A stretch of DNA of 5,608 bases, taken from the NCBI GenBank assembly GCA_947474485.1, contig CANJJP010000132.1, positions 1 through 5,608 on the forward strand, in the 5' to 3' direction. Shown in pieces: positions 1 to 5,608 of this stretch. Source of the DNA: Bacteroidota bacterium (GTDB lineage: Bacteria; Bacteroidota; Bacteroidia; B-17B0; Aurantibacillaceae). Under the pieces are notes generated by a model. The model was given only the letters and a program-made list of their open reading frames with translations, was not told the DNA's origin and did not search any database. The first letter of the stretch is position 1; each line of letters starts with the position of its first letter. Both the position numbers and the translations under genes were made by a program.

Positions 1-839
1 AAGCTCATCCATTTGGTTATTATTTAAAGCGGGGCATAGCAATTATTTGTATTGCAGCTTGTATCGATATGTTACTTTGGGACGCAGTTCCCTGTTCTAC
101 TTTTGATGTATTGTATATTATTGGCTTATCCCTACCAATAGGAAAACTATTTTACTCATTAAACAAAGTTGCCCAGTTTTCTATCATCGCAATTTTATTT
201 GCACTCACTCCCATTCTACAATCAAGATTCGGATACATTGCAACGCCAGTAGAACCCGAATTAAAATTATTTACAACCGAAGGTTTTCAAGGGGCAATAG
301 TTTGGAAACAATTTTTAGTTGATGGTTGGTTCCCTTTATTTCCATGGCTTGGAGTTTCGTTGCTGGGAATGTTAGTGGGCAAATATCGTTGCGAAACTGA
401 AATTAAAAAAGCAAACGCAACCTACAGTATTTTAGGTTTATTAGTTTTTGTTAGCGGACTTATTTCTTGGATAATCATTAACCCAACATTAATGGAACGC
501 GAAGGCTACAGCGAATTATTCTACCCGCCTACTCTTATGTTTTTCATGGCCTTTTTGGGAGGGATTATTTTATTGCTTGGAACAATTTATAGCGTAAGAG
601 AAAACAAAATACTTAAAGTACTTTGTGTGCTCGGGCGCTCGTCATTGCTCATATACATTTTACATACAACTTTTGATGTGTTTATTTTTCACAAATACTT
701 TGGAAAGCATTCACTAATGCCATTTGCAGGACTTTACTTGATTCACATTACAACGCTTTGGATAATTGCTTACCTTGTTCAAAAAACAACCAAAGGAAAA
801 AAACTACCATTTTTACTTTCGCTCGTTTTAGGCGGCTAA
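1..839 (+). CDS. Heparan-alpha-glucosaminide N-acetyltransferase / DUF1624-type multi-pass membrane protein, 5' end missing
   Basis: The reading frame is open from the left edge (first full codon at position 3, reading AHPFGYYLKRG...), so the gene starts outside the window. The ATG at 69 is most likely internal. About 278 residues are visible. They are strongly hydrophobic, with roughly eight candidate membrane segments. Family-like landmarks are the LKRG segment before a membrane helix, FDVLYIIGLSLP (family pattern FGVLHxIGL), WFPLFPWLGVSLLGMLVG (family pattern FPLxPWxGxxLLG) and, near the C-terminus, LGRSSLLIYILH. Together these match the DUF1624/HGSNAT catalytic family, inner-membrane proteins related to acyltransferases and YeiB-like proteins. 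The human homologue moves acetyl groups from acetyl-CoA across a membrane to glucosamine; the bacterial substrate is not known from this sequence. The N-terminal part, where an LRG motif is usual, is missing, so catalytic competence cannot be judged. The Crp-family gene follows after 12 bases, suggesting co-transcription. Confidence 0.8.
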   Translation, partial: AHPFGYYLKRGIAIICIAACIDMLLWDAVPCSTFDVLYIIGLSLPIGKLFYSLNKVAQFSIIAILFALTPILQSRFGYIATPVEPELKLFTTEGFQGAIVWKQFLVDGWFPLFPWLGVSLLGMLVGKYRCETEIKKANATYSILGLLVFVSGLISWIIINPTLMEREGYSELFYPPTLMFFMAFLGGIILLLGTIYSVRENKILKVLCVLGRSSLLIYILHTTFDVFIFHKYFGKHSLMPFAGLYLIHITTLWIIAYLVQKTTKGKKLPFLLSLVLGG

Positions 840-851
840 TACAATACAACC

Positions 852-1484
852 ATGATGGATTTAAAAAATAAACTCAGTCACTTTTTAGAGAAAAAGTTAA
901 TTGAAGAAATTATTTCTGAAGGAAAAGTGATGAACTTTAAAGAAGGCGAAGTTATAATGGATTACGGAAAACGCGTGAAATTTATGCCCCTAATTTTAAG
1001 TGGCTCGGTTAGAGTTATGCGCAGAGATGAAGAAGACAGAGAAATTTTATTATACTACTTAAGCTCAAACGAAAGCTGCGCAATGGCTTATGCTTGTTGC
1101 ATGGAAGACAAAAAAAGTGAGGTAAAAGCTATTGCTGAAGAAAATGTTGAAATCATTGGCATTCCTCACGAAAAATTGGACGAGTGGTTGGTAAAATACC
1201 CAAGCTGGAAAAGTTACATATTCAATAGTTTTACTCAACGTTTTAACGAATTATTAAAATCATTAGAAAGTATTGCTTTCCATAAATTAGATGAACGATT
1301 GATAAAATACTTAAAGAAAAAGGTAAAACTTTCTGGCAAAACATCTATTCCCTTATCGCACAACCAAATTGCTGAAGAAATGGGTACAAGCAGAGTTGTT
1401 ATCTCTCGTTTACTAAAACAATTAGAAAACGAAAAGAAATTGGTTCTTTATAGAAATGAAATTAAGTTATTGAGCAGTTTCTAA
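852..1484 (+). CDS. Crp/Fnr family transcriptional regulator with cysteine cluster (Bacteroidota type)
   Basis: This 210-residue protein has the normal length and two-domain plan of Crp/Fnr regulators. An N-terminal cyclic-nucleotide-binding-like beta-roll covers about residues 25-115 (FKEGEVIMDYG, then LILSGSVRVMRRDEE). A long dimerisation helix follows (about 118-145), then a winged helix-turn-helix (about 146-207) with HNQIAEEMGTSRVVISRLLKQLE. In a by-eye alignment with E. coli CRP, the phosphate-binding Arg-Ser pair reads K88-S89, so cAMP binding is doubtful. The recognition helix keeps both arginines (R181, R186) but has Val where CRP has the base-reading Glu, so a TGTGA operator is not expected. 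C76, C82 and C83 form CAMAYACC, which resembles a cluster I recall from Bacteroidota homologues; a thiol, metal or redox input is an inference. Two ATGs are adjacent (852 and 855); neither has a Shine-Dalgarno sequence, and the first is chosen by convention. The gene probably shares a transcript with the upstream membrane gene. Confidence 0.92.
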   Translation: MMDLKNKLSHFLEKKLIEEIISEGKVMNFKEGEVIMDYGKRVKFMPLILSGSVRVMRRDEEDREILLYYLSSNESCAMAYACCMEDKKSEVKAIAEENVEIIGIPHEKLDEWLVKYPSWKSYIFNSFTQRFNELLKSLESIAFHKLDERLIKYLKKKVKLSGKTSIPLSHNQIAEEMGTSRVVISRLLKQLENEKKLVLYRNEIKLLSSF

Positions 1485-1494
1485 ATTTTAGAAT

Positions 1495-1515
1495 CAAGAC
1501 AACAAGACACAAGAG
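1495..1515. repeat. Three degenerate CAAGAC copies in the convergent spacer
   Basis: CAAGAC lies at 1495-1500 and 1503-1508, and CAAGAG at 1510-1515, giving a period of 7-8 bases. The set begins 10 bases after the regulator stop codon and overlaps a perfect 10-base palindrome, AGTCATGACT (1514-1523). The copies are visible by eye; a function is not. It lies in the 3' untranslated region of the regulator and perhaps also of the convergent reductase. Confidence 0.5.
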
Positions 1516-1541
1516 TCATGACTGATTTCGTTAGACTAAAT

Positions 1542-1576
1542 CTTAGTGGCTCTTAGTTTACTTAGTGACTTAGTGG
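1542..1576. repeat. Four degenerate CTTAGTGG copies in the convergent spacer
   Basis: The copies are CTTAGTGG (1542-1549), CTTAGTTT (1552-1559), CTTAGTGA (1561-1568) and CTTAGTGG (1569-1576), at intervals of 10, 9 and 8 bases. The set sits 7 bases beyond the reductase stop codon on the opposite strand. A weak hairpin, ACTAA (1535-1539), loop ATC, TTAGT (1543-1547), overlaps its left edge. No GC-rich stem with a T-tract is present, so the 99-base spacer (1485-1583) has no recognisable intrinsic terminator. Similar degenerate 8-9 base repeats occur between genes in other Bacteroidota as far as I recall, without an established role. Confidence 0.6.
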
Positions 1577-1583
1577 TAAAAAA

Positions 1584-2663
1584 CTACATTGCATCATAAT
1601 CAACTACCAACTTATTAGTTAATGGATGAGCTTGGCAAGTAAGGATAAAACCTTCTTCTACTTCGCTATCAGTTAATGCGAAATTAGCATCCATCTTTGC
1701 TTTTCCTTCAATTATTTTTGCGCGGCATGTACAACAAACAGCACCTTTACAGCTATATGGAGCATCAACACCTGCATTTAAAGAAGCATCTAATATATTT
1801 TTACCAGTAGTAGATAATTTAAACTTAGTTTCAACACCGTACTGAATAACAGTAACCTCTGCATCTGTTACATTTCCTCCAACCGAATTTCCTTCGGCAG
1901 CAGCAACAGCTTCAATTACAGCAGAGAAATATTCGATGTGAATTCTATCCGCATTAGCTTTCAATCTTTCTAAACCACCTTTTACACCTTCCATCATCGG
2001 TGCAGGACCACAAATAAAATATTCATTATCCAAGTTCATCCCAATATGATTTTCTGCTAATGCAACTACTTTATCAGGAGTAATGTAACCTTTGTACAAA
2101 TCAGCCATTTCAGCCTTTGGAGCATCATAGATGTAAACAACCTTTAAATTATCTTTATGTTGTTCAGCCAATTTTTCAATTTCTGATTTAAAAATCACAC
2201 AATCTTCATTTCTATTTGCGTAAATCAAAGTAATAGTACTTTGTTTCTCGATATATAAAACAGATTTTAAAATGCTCATCATTGGTGTAATTCCGCTACC
2301 ACCAGCAAACAAAACGTAATTCTTTTTATTTGCTCCTGATAAAATAGAATGAAAATTACCCATTGGCGTCATAACTTCTAAAACATCACCAACCTTCATG
2401 CTTCTATTAATAAGCGTTGAGCCTTTTCCGCCTTCCACTTCTTTAACCGCAATACGCAAGTCCTTTTCGCTGTAAGGTGAAGTACAAATTGAATACGAAC
2501 GACGAATTTCTTCACCATTTACATTTAGTTTTAAGGTAAGGTATTGCCCTTGTTTGTATTGATAATCAACTGCTAAGGTAACAGGAACATCAAATGATAT
2601 AGATACTGCGTCAGAAGTCTCTCTTCTAACATCTTTTACTTTTAATTGGTTGAATTGTGCCAT
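1584..2663 (-). CDS. PaaE-type flavin reductase with C-terminal 2Fe-2S ferredoxin domain
   Basis: This 359-residue cytoplasmic electron-transfer protein has three domains in the order of phenylacetyl-CoA epoxidase reductase PaaE. First is an FAD-binding barrel (about 5-110) with R55-S-Y-S58 for flavin binding and GGKGST (78-83) at the phosphate site. Second is an NAD(P)-binding domain (about 115-250) with GGSGITPMMS (121-130) and CGPAPMM (218-224). Third is a plant-type ferredoxin domain (about 267-359) whose cluster ligands are C305, C310, C313 and C343 (C-x4-C-x2-C...C). It should pass electrons from NAD(P)H through FAD to the cluster and on to an oxygenase or other acceptor. No paaABCD genes are visible, so the partner is unknown and I give no gene symbol. 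The frame stays open upstream to a TTG at 2711, but that TTG fits better as the -33 promoter element, and the extra 16 residues would lie upstream of the predicted transcript start. The ATG at 2663 (MAQFNQLKVKDVRRET) is therefore preferred. A generic ferredoxin-NADP reductase-like role is the main alternative. Confidence 0.9.
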   Translation of the reverse strand: MAQFNQLKVKDVRRETSDAVSISFDVPVTLAVDYQYKQGQYLTLKLNVNGEEIRRSYSICTSPYSEKDLRIAVKEVEGGKGSTLINRSMKVGDVLEVMTPMGNFHSILSGANKKNYVLFAGGSGITPMMSILKSVLYIEKQSTITLIYANRNEDCVIFKSEIEKLAEQHKDNLKVVYIYDAPKAEMADLYKGYITPDKVVALAENHIGMNLDNEYFICGPAPMMEGVKGGLERLKANADRIHIEYFSAVIEAVAAAEGNSVGGNVTDAEVTVIQYGVETKFKLSTTGKNILDASLNAGVDAPYSCKGAVCCTCRAKIIEGKAKMDANFALTDSEVEEGFILTCQAHPLTNKLVVDYDAM

Positions 2664-2681
2664 TTTCTTGAAAATTGTATG

Positions 2682-2711
2682 CAAAAATAGTAAAATAGCA
2701 GCAACCAGCAA
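2682..2711 (-). promoter_or_regulatory. Bacteroidota-type promoter for the PaaE-like reductase
   Basis: Read on the minus strand, TTG (2711-2709) is followed by exactly 19 bases and then TATTTTTG (2689-2682). This matches the Bacteroidota primary sigma pattern of a -33 TTG and a -7 TAnnTTTG. Transcription should start near 2675-2678, giving a leader of about 12-15 bases before the ATG at 2663. The leader has only a weak purine run (AAGAAA) and no Shine-Dalgarno sequence, as is usual in the phylum. The promoter decides the start codon of the reductase. Confidence 0.7.
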
Positions 2712-2718
2712 TTTTTAG

Positions 2719-2726
2719 TAATTTTG
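2719..2726 (+). promoter_or_regulatory. Probable -7 promoter element for the rbfA-permease operon
   Basis: TAATTTTG matches TAnnTTTG and ends only 4 bases before the rbfA ATG at 2731, so transcription would begin at or within a few bases of the start codon. I find no TTG at the expected distance upstream (around 2696-2701), so the -33 element is weak or absent. The call rests on the -7 match and its position alone. Confidence 0.5.
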
Positions 2727-2730
2727 CACC

Positions 2731-3066
2731 ATGGAAAGTGTAAGACAAAGCAAAGTAAACAGATTATTACAAAAAGAATTAGCGGAGATATTTAGAAGTG
2801 AAGCCAAGACTTTATTTAATGACGCATTCATTTCTGTAACGCAGGTAAGGGTGAGTCCAGACCTTAGCTTTGCAAAAATTTACTTAAGTATCTTAAAACC
2901 AAAGGATACTAAAAAAGCATTGGCATTGGTAAAAACACAACAATTTGCTGTAAAAAAGATATTGGTTGCCAAAATCAGAAACCAATTTAAGGTAATGCCC
3001 GAATTAAATTTCTTTATTGATGATTCATTAGACTATGCAGACCGCATTGATCAATTATTAAAATAA
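2731..3066 (+). CDS. rbfA: 30S ribosome-binding factor RbfA
   Basis: At 111 residues this is the usual length for RbfA, the small cytoplasmic KH-fold protein that binds the 30S subunit and helps late maturation of 16S rRNA. Recognisable segments, in order, are the N-terminal RQSKVNRLLQKELAEIF (5-21), the core strand VTQVRVSPDLSFAKIYLSIL (36-55) with the typical V-S-P-D-L, and the C-terminal MPELNFFIDDSLDYADRIDQLL (89-110), which matches the family pattern of PEL.F..DDS followed by an I..LL helix. The ATG at 2731 gives the normal N-terminus, and no in-frame start lies just upstream. A TAnnTTTG element ends 4 bases before it, so translation may be leaderless. The permease gene follows after a single base, so the two are almost certainly co-transcribed. 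Confidence 0.96.
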   Translation: MESVRQSKVNRLLQKELAEIFRSEAKTLFNDAFISVTQVRVSPDLSFAKIYLSILKPKDTKKALALVKTQQFAVKKILVAKIRNQFKVMPELNFFIDDSLDYADRIDQLLK

Positions 3067-3067
3067 A

Positions 3068-4297
3068 TTGAATCTTTCCTTATACATAGCAAAGCGTTAC
3101 ATCGTTTCTAAAAAATCAACGAACGCAATTTCTATTATTTCTTGGATTTCTGTTGTTGCTATTGCTGTTGGAACAGCTGCTTTAATTATTGTATTAAGCG
3201 GAATGAACGGCTTAACAGGATTAGTACAAGGCTTATATAATTCATTCGACAGCGATTTAGAAGTAAAAGCAGTGAAAGGAAAATCCTTTGTAATGACTGA
3301 AGACTTAAACAAAAAAATTAAAGTCATCAATGGCATTCAGGATGTTGCTTATTGTATTGAAGATAAAGCACTTTTAAAATTTGATGAAAAGCAAACCATT
3401 GTAACCATCAAAGGTGTAAGCAAACAATTTGAAGGCATTACTCGCTTTGATACATTAATTTACGAAGGGAAATATACTTTAAGACAAGATAATGCCTATT
3501 ACGGAATACTAGGAAAAGGTGTAGCATTTAGATTAGGAGTAAGCGTTACAGATATTTTTGATCCAATAACATTATACAGCCCAAAGCGGGGCAAGAGCAA
3601 AAGTTTTAATCCTGAGGAAGCTTTTAACGAATACAAAATTTATCCTTCTGCCTTATTTAGTATTAACGATGAATTTGATTTTAAATATGCATTAGTTGAT
3701 ATTGATTTAGCAAAACAACTATTTGACTACACTGACAATGAAATAAGTTCACTTGAAATACAATGTACACCAGGTGCTAACTTAGAGCAAACACAGGCTG
3801 AACTAATAAAGGTTATTGGAAACAATTATGTTGTGAAAAACCGCTTTCAGCAAAACGAAATGCTTTTTAAAACCCTGCAATCAGAAAAGCTTTGGACATT
3901 TATTATTTTAGTTTTCATATTAATCGTTGCCACCTTCAATATTATTGGCGCACTTACTATGCTAATTATTGAAAAGAAAAAAGACATTGTAATTCTAAAT
4001 CATTTAGGTGCGGATACAAAACTGATTCGCAATATATTTATGATGGAAGGATTTTTAATTACTGTTATAGGCGCTGTAATTGGTTTGGTATTAGGAAGCA
4101 CATTATGTTGGCTACAAATACAATTCGGTTTCATTCGTTTTGATGAAGGTTATGTAGTAGAAGCATATCCTGTAAAAGTAATGTGGCAAGATTTTGCAGC
4201 TATTATTGGAGTAGTAATGTTAATAGGCTTTTTCGCAGCTTGGTATCCTGTTAGGATATTTACTAATAAAAGTTTGAGTAAGGAATTGGTGGAGTAA
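3068..4297 (+). CDS. LolC/LolE-type FtsX-family ABC transporter permease
   Basis: The 409-residue inner-membrane protein has the layout of the lipoprotein-releasing LolC/LolE family: one N-terminal membrane helix (about 20-45, AISIISWISVVAIAVGTAAL), a large periplasmic MacB-like domain (about 50-270), then three helices (about 276-300, 328-350 and 374-396). Between helices 2 and 3 lies the cytoplasmic EKKKDIVILNHLGADTKLI segment (302-320), which in this family contacts the ATPase. In the Lol system the permeases and LolD ATPase extract lipoproteins from the inner membrane for transfer to LolA. No ATPase or second permease is visible here, so exact Lol membership is an inference and another MacB/FtsX exporter is possible. 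The start is the TTG at 3068. It gives the expected N-terminus MNLSLYIAKRYI, whereas the next in-frame ATG lies beyond the first helix. Only one base separates it from the rbfA stop (TAAATTG), which suggests translational coupling. Confidence 0.9.
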   Translation: MNLSLYIAKRYIVSKKSTNAISIISWISVVAIAVGTAALIIVLSGMNGLTGLVQGLYNSFDSDLEVKAVKGKSFVMTEDLNKKIKVINGIQDVAYCIEDKALLKFDEKQTIVTIKGVSKQFEGITRFDTLIYEGKYTLRQDNAYYGILGKGVAFRLGVSVTDIFDPITLYSPKRGKSKSFNPEEAFNEYKIYPSALFSINDEFDFKYALVDIDLAKQLFDYTDNEISSLEIQCTPGANLEQTQAELIKVIGNNYVVKNRFQQNEMLFKTLQSEKLWTFIILVFILIVATFNIIGALTMLIIEKKKDIVILNHLGADTKLIRNIFMMEGFLITVIGAVIGLVLGSTLCWLQIQFGFIRFDEGYVVEAYPVKVMWQDFAAIIGVVMLIGFFAAWYPVRIFTNKSLSKELVE

Positions 4298-4314
4298 TTA
4301 ATCCCTAAAATTCC
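4282..4314. other. Weak inverted repeat spanning the abutting gene ends
   Basis: GGAATT (4282-4287) is the reverse complement of AATTCC (4309-4314), with a possible inner GGA/TCC pairing (4291-4293 with 4302-4304). An alternative pairing is AATTGG (4284-4289) with CCAATT (4313-4318). The loop contains both stop codons of the convergent genes. No clear T-tract follows on either strand, and six-base inverted repeats are common in AT-rich DNA, so a role in bidirectional termination is only a possibility. Confidence 0.25.
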
Positions 4315-5608
4315 AATTTAAACCAAAACGAAAGGCTCTATCACGTTGATAATAGTTTTGAAGCAAATAAAAATTAGCTCCACTAAAGCCTTGATTTAGA
4401 TGTTCAGTTCTAAAGAAAAAACTTACTTCTTTAAATCGTAGAGTAAAGAATACATCGGCAAAAATATAATTGCCACCTTGATTTGTCCCATTATTCATAA
4501 CAAAGGAGTTTAAAGCGGGATTGTATTCAATAAGATTAATTTCTCCAATGTACTCGCCCTGAACACCGGCTTGTAAAATCATTCCATTATTTTTTACATG
4601 ATGCTGATAGTACAATTGATGTTGAGTATAAATACTTGGTAATGCCCAAGCATTGGAATTAGATGATTGATAATTCAATTTATTCACAAGATAAAAACGA
4701 AACAATTTAAATGTATGATTTAGATATAATCTTAATGCAGTCACAGAAGGATTTAATTGAGTTGGTAGATTGTTTACATCTAATACCATAATTTTACTTT
4801 GCATATTTACACAAGCACCAATTTGCAAACGTAACTTCTGCGAAGCAACATTTGCATCAACTAAATTACTTTGGTTTGCATTAAATTGATTAGACCAATA
4901 GTAATTATTAGAATTAAAATATTTAAAAAACAAATCCTGACTACGTTGTTCCGATTGTAATTTAAGAGCGATACTAGATTTTAAAAAATTCAATTTATAC
5001 TTTAGATCTAATACAGCTTTGTAATTTCCAGAATTAAATCCACTTACTATATAATTGAATTTTTGCTTCACAATTAAATTTGAATCTCTCGACATCCATG
5101 CTAATTGCTGGTCTATAATGGCTGATTCGTAAACACGTGAAGTATCCATATCAGCAAAGCGACTTATATCATACTTTGCACCAATGTTTGCAGAAAATCG
5201 CTTAGCAACAAAACTATATCCAGCGGTTGGGACGAACTTTGAAAAACGAACCGAATCGTGGGTTACAAATTGATTTTGATAAGCTGTGTCATAAAAAACT
5301 ACCGAGGCATCATCCGTATATTCTGTTTTTATAATTGAACCTGAGGCACCCAAATTTAAATAATGACCTTTATAAGAAAGTGAATCTTTATTTAGTCTAA
5401 AAAATAATCTCGCTTCACCTGTCATCATATTATAATCGCGCTTAGCAGATTTAAGGAATACAGGTAGCAAAACTTTATTTATTAGTGCATCTTCTACAAT
5501 GCTTGTATCACTTTTTAAACCGCCATTTTCAGCGTGTTTAAACCGATCGAAAGAAAACTTTGCTAAATACCCTACTCTACTCTTTTTACTTAAATAATGA
5601 GAAGAAAA
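4298..5608 (-). CDS. Putative porin (Porin_10-like outer-membrane beta-barrel), N-terminus beyond the window
   Basis: The frame is open to the right edge: the 46 codons above position 5470 contain no stop, and the codon at 5470-5468 is TTG inside a continuous coding stretch, so it is unlikely to be the start. At least 436 residues are visible, without the signal peptide. The sequence is a series of short amphipathic strands rich in Tyr, Phe, Asn and Ser, alternating polar and aromatic residues as in outer-membrane barrels, for example TGEARLFFRLNKDSLSYKG, AVLDLKYKLNFL and LRLYLNHTFKLFRFYLVNKL. The C-terminus NYYQRDRAFRFGLNWNFRD closely follows the ending of Bacteroidota putative porins (Porin_10, DUF-type family), where a Y-x-R-x-FRFG-x-x-W-x-F strand closes the barrel. 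The substrate is unknown. The stop (TAA, 4300-4298) directly abuts the permease stop on the other strand. Another outer-membrane barrel family remains possible. Confidence 0.75.
   Translation of the reverse strand, partial: FSSHYLSKKSRVGYLAKFSFDRFKHAENGGLKSDTSIVEDALINKVLLPVFLKSAKRDYNMMTGEARLFFRLNKDSLSYKGHYLNLGASGSIIKTEYTDDASVVFYDTAYQNQFVTHDSVRFSKFVPTAGYSFVAKRFSANIGAKYDISRFADMDTSRVYESAIIDQQLAWMSRDSNLIVKQKFNYIVSGFNSGNYKAVLDLKYKLNFLKSSIALKLQSEQRSQDLFFKYFNSNNYYWSNQFNANQSNLVDANVASQKLRLQIGACVNMQSKIMVLDVNNLPTQLNPSVTALRLYLNHTFKLFRFYLVNKLNYQSSNSNAWALPSIYTQHQLYYQHHVKNNGMILQAGVQGEYIGEINLIEYNPALNSFVMNNGTNQGGNYIFADVFFTLRFKEVSFFFRTEHLNQGFSGANFYLLQNYYQRDRAFRFGLNWNFRD

Noticed and set aside
69..71. ATG at 69 as the start of the DUF1624-type gene
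   Set aside because: The frame is open to the left edge and the 22 upstream codons read like the family (LKRG before a membrane helix), so the gene is cut by the window.
1514..1523. AGTCATGACT palindrome as the operator of the Crp-like regulator
   Set aside because: It lies downstream of the regulator between convergent genes, with no promoter nearby. A 10-base perfect palindrome without a spacer is not the usual Crp/Fnr site shape.
1542..1576. Repeat set as a CRISPR array
   Set aside because: The units are only about 8 bases, degenerate, and have no spacers of uniform length. No cas genes are present.
2664..2711. N-terminal extension of the reductase (16 hydrophobic residues) that could be read as a membrane anchor
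   Set aside because: It would need the TTG at 2711, which coincides with the -33 promoter element. The extension also lies upstream of the predicted transcript start, and the family normally begins near MAQFNQLKV.
3097..3336. 79-residue open frame on the minus strand inside the permease gene
   Set aside because: It lies wholly inside a well-supported gene, has no promoter, no family resemblance and no conserved motif. It is a shadow of the plus-strand coding sequence.
5468..5470. TTG at 5470 as the start of the porin gene
   Set aside because: The frame continues without a stop for 46 codons to the window edge, and no signal peptide follows the TTG, as an outer-membrane protein would need.

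Overview
The window is AT-rich DNA from a member of the Bacteroidota (Bacteroidetes). Four things point there: a Bacteroidota-type promoter (TTG, 19-base spacer, TATTTTTG) in front of the reductase gene, the lack of Shine-Dalgarno sequences before the starts, a C-terminal Porin_10-type outer-membrane barrel, and a Crp/Fnr regulator of the Bacteroidota subfamily with a CAMxxxxCC cysteine cluster. Genus cannot be fixed from the sequence alone.

Layout. Positions 1-1484 (+) hold two closely spaced genes: the 3' part of a multi-pass membrane protein of the DUF1624/heparan-alpha-glucosaminide N-acetyltransferase type, then 12 bases later a Crp/Fnr-family regulator. Positions 1485-1583 are a gene-free spacer between convergent genes, filled with two sets of short degenerate repeats. 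Positions 1584-2663 (-) encode a three-domain PaaE-type flavin/2Fe-2S oxidoreductase. A 67-base divergent intergenic region (2664-2730) carries promoters for both directions. Positions 2731-4297 (+) hold a two-gene operon: rbfA (30S ribosome maturation), then, after one base and a TTG start, a LolC/LolE-type FtsX permease. The last gene (4298-5608, -) is a putative porin that runs off the right edge. Its stop codon directly abuts the permease stop.

How the genes relate. Two are envelope functions that may be linked by theme: an inner-membrane permease of the lipoprotein-export family and an outer-membrane barrel. RbfA is a housekeeping ribosome factor whose transcript also carries the permease. 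The Crp-like regulator and the ferredoxin-type reductase are redox-flavoured, but nothing in the sequence ties them together. I see no mobile element, CRISPR array, RNA gene, phage module or defence system. This is mostly ordinary core chromosome. The more interesting details are the repeat-filled spacer, the overlapping divergent promoters with a probably leaderless rbfA, the TTG-coupled permease, and the zero-spacing convergent gene ends.
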